Shown in pieces: positions 54,345 to 61,775 of a stretch of DNA of 64,000 nucleotides; positions within the stretch are counted from its first letter, which is position 1; each line of letters opens with the position of its first letter. The stretch covers positions 1,468,899 to 1,532,898 of the forward strand of contig CAADRB010000015.1 in the NCBI GenBank assembly GCA_900708905.1. Direction: 5' to 3'. A model generated the notes under the pieces. It was not told the origin of the DNA, did no database searches, and worked only from the letters and a program-made list of their open reading frames with translations. The translations under genes and the position numbers were made by a program. This DNA is from Hymenolepis diminuta (Eukaryota > Platyhelminthes > Cestoda > Cyclophyllidea > Hymenolepididae).

Positions 54345-57029
54345 CCATTTTATATTGTATAAATAAAAATAACTAATTCATATTTTTCAAGAATTTAAAT
54401 AATTGTTTTAATATGGGTGACTGTTAATAAAAGCTTTTATATTGACACTTATTCTGGATGGAATCTATTAATGAATCTTTAATTCGCCTATTATTGCTTG
54501 TAATTAAAAGTCCTGTCTTGTGATTATTCAGCAGTCATTTAATGTCAAACTTGCCATTATTGTTTCAACAATTTTCATTATTGTTTGTCATATTAGCAAA
54601 GTGAAAGCAAAGAAAAGGACGCTAATGATCAATATATTTTCTGTCTTCTTTATTGGAATCTGTCTTGGTCTTCCATAGTCGCAGAAAAATGTGGTGAGAC
54701 TAGATAAGCAAGTACTGCTGAATATTTACCACTTGGAAACATCTTCCGCTTGTTCATCTCAATGGCGCTTCTACGATTTTGTGCGAAGTGTCGGCATAAC
54801 TTTCAGCTATTTTCGCTCCTAGGTACCCCCTACCAATGAGACAAGCTTTCTGCCCATCTCTGTGGTACAAGGATTCCAGCGTGTTCCATACAAGATTGTT
54901 TCTCTTTATTGAACATCTTAAGAATATTAAGGATATTTTCTTGAAGTTTAAACTTACTTTTTTACATTTGCCATAGAATTGCTTTGTCAACTGAAATCGG
55001 ATGACAGTAAAGTCCAATAACTGTAAAGGAGTGGAGATCAAAAGGGCGTTGAGAGTCTTGCTTCATTAGGTACTTTATTCGAGATGTATAAAATTTACTT
55101 AATGGGTAATTCAATTTTCAAAAAATTAAAGTTCCATTATTCGTCCCCCGGGTTATTGAGCAAAATCTAAGTAAATAGAAATTTATATTCATCTTTAAAT
55201 CATGCTAACTATTACCATAGTACCACATTAGCAACTATATGGAAAGTGCATACAACTGATATAAACAAACATCCCAGTTAATCACTTGATTGATAAAGTC
55301 TGTGTTGTTACCCGATTTAGTGCTTCCTACTGCTAACTAAGATAGTATTAAGCCACTATCCGTAAAATCTGGGGTGATTAAGCCCCATCTCAATTGGAAT
55401 AAATCATTCAATAGTTTTATAAGGTAGACCGGGACACATAGAAAGAATAGGATAAGTCGCTCATCATTTGATATCAGGCATGTTTCGTCATCGATGCCCC
55501 GGTGTATTGATTCGCATCTGTGCAAACACGCATACACGGCTGGACCGCCTATCAATACTGTAGTCGAGATCTTGTCACAGTCCAGCATTTCTAATCGCCA
55601 GGTATTTATTGATATCTACTGTCTATAGCAAGAAGAAATAACGTTTTCTGAGAGATTCCCTCAGTTTGTATAAAAGCTGGTGAAAATTCTAAGTTAGTTT
55701 GTTCTGTAACTAGAAATTATGCTATCTCACCTGATAATGAGGAAGAAAATGAATTTGGTGTTCTTGATGAGGCGATAAAGATCCAACGAGGAATACGCTA
55801 AGCAGTAGATATCAGTCAATACATGGCGGTCGAGAACGATAAGACATTGCCAGCAGCGACATCATGCGTGTTTAGATAGATGCCAGAGATGCCAGTCATT
55901 ACACGAAGACGTTGACGGCAACAACTTATGTCTCAAGGAGAAACAATTGGACATGAACTCTAGTTTGTTATCGAAAAAATGAGATGGCTTTCCCGGGCAC
56001 CTCCGAACTGAACTACTGACAGAAGTGACTTGATTTAAACCCTCATACTCCCGGTCCACACAACATTCCATTACAATGAAATCAAAGGTAACCAAAGTGC
56101 AGAATAATAAGTCCCGCACTTGCAGTTCTACTATTCTAATTTTATCACTATACAGGGAAATGCAATCTCACCCCATGAATTAGAAATGAAATGTGAGGTG
56201 TGCATAGAAATTCGAAATGACACCGGGGGTCTAAAATTTTTTCCCAAAATCTTGCTTGAAGTGGAATTTTAATCTTAATATAAATATCCTAACGGAGGGG
56301 TAAAGTATTTAATTGGCGTAGAAGAATTCCCATTAATATTTTGGGTGATTCTGTAGAAAAATACTCTTGAATGAAAGAAATAGAAATCACGAACTGGAAA
56401 ATTTTCCCACTGTTTATTCTTACAGAACAAATTTTAAAAACAAAAACAAGGAAGACATTTTTTAAGAAATAATGGGCTTCATCTGCATAACAATCATCGC
56501 TTATTTTCATATAATCATGCCATTACATTGAGATAATACCGTGTGATAATACTTTATGTGAAATCGTGTCTCGGGTGCTGCTTTCTACGAAAAAATCATT
56601 TTTTGGAGTGATAAATATAATTGTCATTGACAACAAACAACGCCAATCGGGAACTAATCAGCGGCTGATTTATTGTTGAATTTTCACTAGTTTTTTTTTA
56701 ATTCATAGTCAATGTATAGGCAGGTATGTCACTAAATATCTGGGGCCTAACAACACATACTATGACATAACTTTGAAATTCTCTCAAACCTGTACAGTGT
56801 ATCAGTAAGAACAACCTTAAATCAATTGATCTACTGACTTTATGGTGTAATATGTTTTGACAAACTTATTAAACAATTAAATTTATTAAACACATTTTTT
56901 ACCATTACTATTGGCGTCATGGAACGAGGAGATTTATTGTCCATAATACATTCCATTAATGGCCTAATATTCAGGATAAAAATTCCAAAATTGACATTGT
57001 ACATAAAATTGTCTTCCATAATGATTTTA

Positions 57030-57343
57030 GTCTTCTCATTATGCTATGATCAGCTCTTATCTGTGAGATAAGCAGCAAACTCTAAGATTCCCTAATAAAT
57101 TACACTAGTTACGAATACAACTCAATAATACTATAATAAAAACGACCGAAACCACATTATCAAAAAAGGACGCACGTATTAGTATCAATAGGTCGATATA
57201 TATTGGGCGTCATTTAGAACCGAAATGAAAATAAATTCGTTCGAACGAGGGGAATTAAAAGAAGCGTGAATTAGAAGGCAGAAATAAATATTCTTGTGTA
57301 AAGGAACTATTTTTGGGAACATATCATCTTCTTACATGTGGCA
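57030..57343 (+). repeat. Direct repeat, right copy
   Basis: The second copy of the 54.05-kb repeat, with a short insertion after the AAACCAC segment. It ends about 400 bases before the CNC start codon, so it may lie in the promoter or 5' UTR. Confidence 0.6.
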
Positions 57344-57750
57344 ATTAAAGAGTTTGAATCAATATCTAAAGCGGTATTTCTGTACACTGACTATTTTTGA
57401 CCCATTACCTTCAGCAATACTTGTAACATTATGGTATCTTTACTTATATTAAACATGCTTAGTATAATTTATAAATAAATATTTATTTAATAACATCGCA
57501 AGATTTTGCCTTACTCTGGATAATCAAAAAATATTTCCATAAATATGATAAAAATAAGGCAAATTAAACCCTAAAATTATAAAATAACTATTTGAACTGT
57601 AAAGTTAAAAGTTACTTTAAATTGTAAAATTATATATATTTATTTTAATGAGGTTATAGATTGAAGGTTATTCACGACATTTGAGCAGTTACCGCATTGT
57701 GGAGGCTTCCAAGTGTCTTTTGTGCACCGTTATGAGAACTGTGCATCTAA

Positions 57751-57966
57751 ATGGAAAACAAACTGATGTCTATTTTTAAATGCCTTCTTCCAATTTTATT
57801 AGTCGAAGAAATTGTTGCTTTTGTTCTACGATCAGGAACGCATGCCGTGAAGACGCTTGTTCGTCTCTATTGTGCTAAACTTTTCTACCTTTATAATTTA
57901 CCATTAAAGAGATTAGCTATTGCTCCTCCAGGCGATTTTCAAGTTCGCGTTCTTTTAACTGAACTG
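57751..57966 (+). CDS. NFE2L: CNC gene exon 1: hydrophobic N-terminus
   Basis: This exon codes for residues 1-72 and ends in phase 0 at a GTAAGA donor. Residues 5-26 are mostly Leu, Ile, Val and Phe and could be a weak membrane anchor, although two adjacent glutamates interrupt it. Further on, residues NLPLKRLAIAP resemble the LPPLREIILGP segment that follows the N-terminal homology box of Nrf1. That box anchors Nrf1 in the ER membrane. The likeness is short and is inference. Upstream untranslated exons, or a trans-spliced leader, cannot be excluded. Confidence 0.75.
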
Positions 57967-60900
57967 GTAAGAACTCTTACTTTTTAAATAGTTTCTATAT
58001 TTGTGCATTTCACTCCCTAGTATAACTCCTCTAAAATTCGTTGCCTTAATCAGTTATTACCATTAATTAGTTGACTATTATTCAAACTCTGGTTATTATT
58101 TTAGTATCCTGACTGTTATAGTCGGGGAAGCGCTGCCTGTCGGTCAAATGAAGATCTTCTAATTGAAGTGAGTGTAACTTTTTTCCTAAAGAATGCTTTT
58201 GTAGGATTATCTCATATATCTTCAAAAATTCGGCTTCGATGATTCCGATGAAGCACAAATAGATGAGACGAATTCGATGTTTCAAGCGAATCATTTACCT
58301 TTGTCAGTTTTTCAATGTAACCGTGATCGAGATGTAAGTAAAATATGCAATTTTGCTAACGTTGCCTTTAGTCTGGTGCTTGTCCTGCTTTACCAACTCC
58401 AACAACATCAACAAACTGTTCATCTATCAAGACCGAACCACTTAATGTTGACCAGATTCCACCACGTGTTGTTGTGACGGTTAAACCGGAACAAGATGAT
58501 ATGGTTCTATCGTCTACGCACCGGCAGGACGATTCCGAAGTAACAAATCTTGACGTAGAATCATCTGAAAATGTTGGTACTTTCGATCATCCAGTGACTT
58601 TCTCCCCTAAAAAAGCTGTGAAGCCTCTCACAAATGGTGGTAACATTGTCGGTAGATCACACTCATATTACCTGGATTTGCCCCCTGTCCAAAGTGTACG
58701 CTTGCTTTTTAATATGGTCATTTGTTCCTTCTTGGTTTTCTATTAGTGTAATATTCCTCTTTGTATAGAACGGCAATGGACTATCCTGTAAATATAATAG
58801 TCGTATTCATCGGATGTATGCAGGACCAATCTCTGATCCCACCACTCTGTCACGTTCCTCTAATCCGCCTTCACAGAATATCCTCAAATCTCTCTCTGAT
58901 GTACACCCTATTACCCAGTCGAGTTGCACTCATCAACGGGCACCTCAGCCGAAAATTGTGAAGGTGGGTTATGTCTGGCCAAGATATGATAAACCAGGTG
59001 TTCGCGTATCCTCCAAAGATTCCACTCTGTCGTCTGATAACCACTCCTCAGACAATTCACAATCGCCGTTTTGGGATAATGCCATTCCGGAGGAAGATAA
59101 CACAGACTTGGCCGACTTGTTTGAGGACAGTGATTCGGAGGGAACAGTCAAAGAGGAAGAGGAAGAGGTGGAGCAGGAGGAAGAAGTGGTAGAAGAGTAT
59201 GATGATGGATATAAATACTATCCTGCCTTAAAATCGTCCCCTTCTACTTCGTCTGGTAGTTATCCAAAATGTTCTCGAACATCGGATCGGAATATTCGTG
59301 ATATTAATATCCTCAAACGCCTTGGAGTGCCATTCTCTTATGATGAAGTGGCCTATAGCTCTAATGAACTATTTCGGGAAATGAAAGCTAGGCCTGGCCT
59401 TTCGTTCGAACAGGTAATGCATAAGGTATTGATCTTTCGTGCGTTTAAGTAAATTTTTTGTTCAATTAACGTTTGTAACTGCGATAAAATTCAGCTCGGA
59501 TTCTTTGTGTAGTGCTCTTTCATTCCTAAATTTAATGTTTAATCCTGCCTGAAATCCTATCTTCCATGCATATATTATCAAAGGTTCATTGTTCTTTACC
59601 TTTTTTATCATCTTTATTTTCAATTTTATATAGTTTTAAACAAGTTTGTAGATTGAAACGATTGAAGGGCAAATCAGCTGATAAGTCATATTAAAGTCCA
59701 AAAATCGATATTTGTCAGTGGGTGACTCATCTTTCATCAAGATATGGTCATATAAATATTAGCCAAACTGAATCGATAAAAGTCTTAGAGCCATAGCTAT
59801 TTTGTATTCTGAGTGTGTGAATCAACTGTAGTTTAGTATTGTCTAGTGAACACCTAGATTTGGTCGAGTTTTTTTTATGGTACTTAACTGTTCTTAACTT
59901 AGGAGCTGTTATATGGCACAAACTAATCAATAGACACTGATTATCAGTTAGCATATTTTACCTTTTTGCCTCTTTTTTCAAATTAGATTTCTGCAATGGT
60001 TGATGCTCGTCGACGAGCCACGAATCGTGCCGCAGCGGATCGTTGTAGGCGCATGAAGTCCCAGGCCCGAAATTCTCTTGCCACCAAGTTGGGTCGCTTA
60101 CGCTTGAAATCTACCTATCTTAATAGACGTATGATACATACTCGCAAGACTCGCCAGAGAAAGAGGTGCTTATGTCTTATTCATTCGATGATACTGATTT
60201 ATAATTCTTGTCAAATGTATATGAGGGAGGAGAGACTTGCTTTTGTGGTCTAGAGAGTTTTGAACGTCCAAAAGCGCGCCAAGCTACCAGAAGGCTATTA
60301 AGTTCAGAGACTAGTTGCACGAGTACAAAGACAGTGATGCATCATTTGCTCAGATGGATGTAAAGATCGTTAGTAAATGTCGTGCAGAATTCATGTTCAC
60401 AGATCTTAAACTTGAATCTTGAGTGGTTTAAGAGGTGTAAATTAATGTTGATACATAATTGAATTTCCAAATAAAATCCCGTATTTGTGTACTGCTATCA
60501 TATCCTTTTAGTAAAACTTATGTCCTTTTATTTATAAAAATAGCATATATATTCCACTGTGCAAGCTGATGCATATTTGTAACGGTATATAATTTGGGGA
60601 AAAGGAAAAGGAATGTTATCTGTTGGATTCAGAGTTTTCGCTTTTTTTACTTCTGAGTTCAGGAGAGCATGTGCTATTGCCCTTCCAAAAGGTCCCTTAA
60701 GAGACTCATTGGTATGATGTCAATGTTGAGAGTAACATTCTTATACGTGGTGTTTCATTTATAAGTACCACATGTAACCTTCTACTAATCGTTACGCCTG
60801 AGGAACACTGTTCTTGTTGATAGTACAGCTTCGCATTTCACCGTTTCTTCTCTAACTTCCTTGAGTCGGAGATTTTGTTTTTCAATCGGTTTTTATCGAT

Positions 60901-61775
60901 GAAAATGTGGTCGAATCAGACTTTTTTGATGTCCTTATTGACTTACTTTAGGCAAGCCTTTTTCCTGTTTCTCAGACGATCTAGAAATTTGACCTGCTGA
61001 CTTAAATACAGTTTTAGGGTAAGAGACATAGCAGACTTCTCATAGCAGTTTTTATCACTAAGTTTATTTTTGTTCTTGAAATAAAGGATGTAGTATATTT
61101 TAATGTTTTCAAATAGGGAGATTTTTGTTTTTGCATAATTTTGTTCTTTTTTAGGTTTGAGTTCAGTTTGTATAACTGGCTGGTGAGACATTCTTAATTT
61201 TTTAGATCTTTTAGTGACGTAGTTTTTTTTCTTTATGGCTTTCTCAAAATATTTGTTATACATAAATTAGAATTTGTGGCTTCTTTTTGTGTATTCTATA
61301 TATCGGTTTAGATTGCATATAAACCAATAAAAACGTTTTACTTTAGACTAGTATTTAATACGCCGTCCGGATAGTAATAAAGGTGTGCGTCTATCAAGTC
61401 AGAAATCACATGATCGTCACTCAGCGCTACGGTATGATCAGTCGTACTTGTCGGTACTATTTAAATGAGTAGTCGTAGAATTTGAGTTATGAAGGCTTCA
61501 AGGTGCCCTTCATTGGACTTGGGAATCATTTTCTTTTGCCCCCTTTTTTTAACTCTACTAATCTTGAACTTTTTTCTTTTAGAGATAGAGTATCCACAAT
61601 TGAAAGAGGATTAATACGCATGCTTACTGATGACAAGGGTATACCATTGGACCCTTCAAAATGGCGAATCCACTTGACAGCTAATGGTGACGTGGTAATT
61701 ATGAGCCTTGACAACAGCTCAGTCCAGTTTGAGAATGATCGCATGGTCAATTTTGTCAAGGTAGAACCTGCCTAA
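57751..61775 (+). CDS. NFE2L: CNC-family bZIP transcription factor, NFE2L/Nrf type, seven exons
   Basis: Joined exons are 57751-57966, 58105-58167, 58205-58333, 58372-58695, 58769-59413, 59987-60165 and 61583-61775, giving 582 residues. All introns are GT-AG and keep frame. The start ATG is preceded directly by an in-frame TAA. Order of parts: hydrophobic N-terminus (about 5-26); variable Ser/Thr/Pro region; acidic stretch (351-390); CNC domain (about 421-466); basic region (467-483) with N472, A475, A476, C479, R480; zipper (490-525); Neh3-like C-terminus (about 525-560). From the CNC arginine through the Neh3 region I can align it with vertebrate Nrf proteins from memory without gaps. Family knowledge: CNC factors pair with small Maf proteins on antioxidant-response or Maf-type elements. 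The Neh3 tail favours NFE2L over BACH. The N-terminal half is highly divergent and the zipper is unusual. Exon joins are inferred from splice signals, not transcripts. Confidence 0.9.
58105..58333 (+). CDS. NFE2L: CNC gene exons 2 and 3 with a 37-nt intron
   Basis: Exon 2 (58105-58167) codes for residues 73-93 and exon 3 (58205-58333) for residues 94-136, all phase 0. The 37-nt intron has a GTGAGT donor and a TTTTGTAG acceptor. Across the junction the protein reads NEDLLIEDYLIYLQKFGFDD, a hydrophobic and acidic segment in the place where Nrf2 carries its Neh2 helix with DLG and ETGE motifs. Neither Keap1-binding motif is intact; the nearest sequence is DETNS. This suggests either no Keap1 control or a very divergent degron. 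Confidence 0.75.
58168..58204 (+). other. 37-nt intron in the CNC gene
   Basis: It has a GTGAGT donor and a GTAG acceptor, and both flanking exons stay in frame only if it is removed as predicted. A second very short intron (58334-58371, 38 nt) follows one exon later. Introns of this size form a known class in flatworms. Confidence 0.8.
58334..58371 (+). other. 38-nt intron in the CNC gene
   Basis: It has a GTAAGT donor and a CCTTTAG acceptor. Reading through meets a frame break (38 is not a multiple of three), so removal is required to join exons 3 and 4. Confidence 0.8.
58372..58695 (+). CDS. NFE2L: CNC gene exon 4: Ser/Thr-rich linker with sumoylation-type motifs
   Basis: This exon codes for residues 137-244, bounded by a 38-nt intron upstream and a 73-nt intron downstream. 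It is low in hydrophobic residues and rich in Ser, Thr, Pro, Asp and Val, as expected for a disordered regulatory region. Two hydrophobic-Lys-x-Glu motifs are visible: IKTE with K156 and VKPE with K174. I recognise no folded domain. Confidence 0.78.
58769..59413 (+). CDS. NFE2L: CNC gene exon 5: acidic activation region and CNC domain
   Basis: This exon codes for residues 245-459. Residues about 351-390 are strongly acidic, with a run of Glu from about 373, and would serve as a transactivation region like Neh4/Neh5 (inference). The last 40 residues, starting with RNIRD and including GVPFSYDEVAYSSNELF, are the CNC domain. They keep the pattern seen in Nrf2 (RDE...LPFPVEKI...FNEMM) with the same spacing to the basic region. 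The exon ends CAG|GTAATG in phase 0, so the CNC domain is cut off exactly before the basic region. Confidence 0.9.
59987..60165 (+). CDS. NFE2L: CNC gene exon 6: basic region and most of the leucine zipper
   Basis: This exon codes for residues 460-518 plus two bases of codon 519. The basic region contains ARRRATNRAAADRCRRMK, matching the bZIP signature N-x(2)-A-A-x(2)-C-R. Counting from C479, heptad positions are L490, L497 and L504, then T511 and K518. After L504 the segment is very basic (RRMIHTRKTRQRK), where relatives are acidic and mixed. The donor is GTGCTT, weak but usable. If this donor is ignored the frame runs on to a stop at 60251-60253 and loses the Neh3 tail. Confidence 0.88.
60166..61582 (+). 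other. CNC gene intron 6, 1.4 kb
   Basis: This is the largest intron of the gene and separates the zipper from the Neh3 tail. It contains only T-rich AT-rich sequence and short antisense ORFs without recognisable homology. Intron 5 (59414-59986, 573 nt) is similarly empty. Confidence 0.75.
61583..61775 (+). CDS. NFE2L: CNC gene exon 7: end of zipper and Neh3-like C-terminus
   Basis: The acceptor is a TTTTTTCTTTTAG tract. The first base completes Arg519, then residues 520-582 follow to TAA. The segment STIERGLIRMLTDDKGIPL matches the Nrf2 segment STLYLEVFSMLRDEDGKPY position for position. The following NGDVVIMS matches DGNVFLVP. Neh3 in vertebrates helps activation by recruiting a CHD remodeler. 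The tail extends about 20 residues beyond and ends FVKVEPA, containing a fourth hydrophobic-Lys-x-Glu motif at K578. Confidence 0.88.

Larger units (their letters stand above)
51340..57750. other. Divergent intergenic region between RABIF and the CNC gene
   Basis: The missing first exon of RABIF and any 5' UTR exons or promoters of both genes should lie here. It also holds the 54.05/57.04-kb direct repeats and the 224-codon ORF. Coding-like but interrupted stretches lie at 55337-55588 (minus) and 55690-56120 (both strands). No complete gene is recognised. Confidence 0.5.

Noticed and set aside
54754..55041. Minus-strand 95-codon ORF as a gene
   Set aside because: No recognised domain; the N-terminal half is low-complexity and basic.
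55337..55588. Minus-strand 83-codon ORF as a gene
   Set aside because: Protein-like composition but no recognised domain and no joining exon; kept only as a remnant within the direct-repeat interval.
58761..58961. ORF at the start of CNC exon 5 in another frame
   Set aside because: It begins before the acceptor and is out of frame with the CNC domain; the phase-0 acceptor at 58768 explains the region.
58969..59192. Overlapping ORFs on both strands in CNC exon 5
   Set aside because: Shadows of the real coding frame, which is fixed by the CNC domain.
60943..61263. 106-codon minus-strand ORF in CNC intron 6
   Set aside because: Lys/Asn-rich low-complexity product from T-rich intron DNA, no homology or splice context.
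59987..61775. Assignment to BACH or AP-1/ATF instead of NFE2L
   Set aside because: The CNC domain excludes AP-1/ATF; the Neh3-like tail and lack of a BTB domain argue against BACH.
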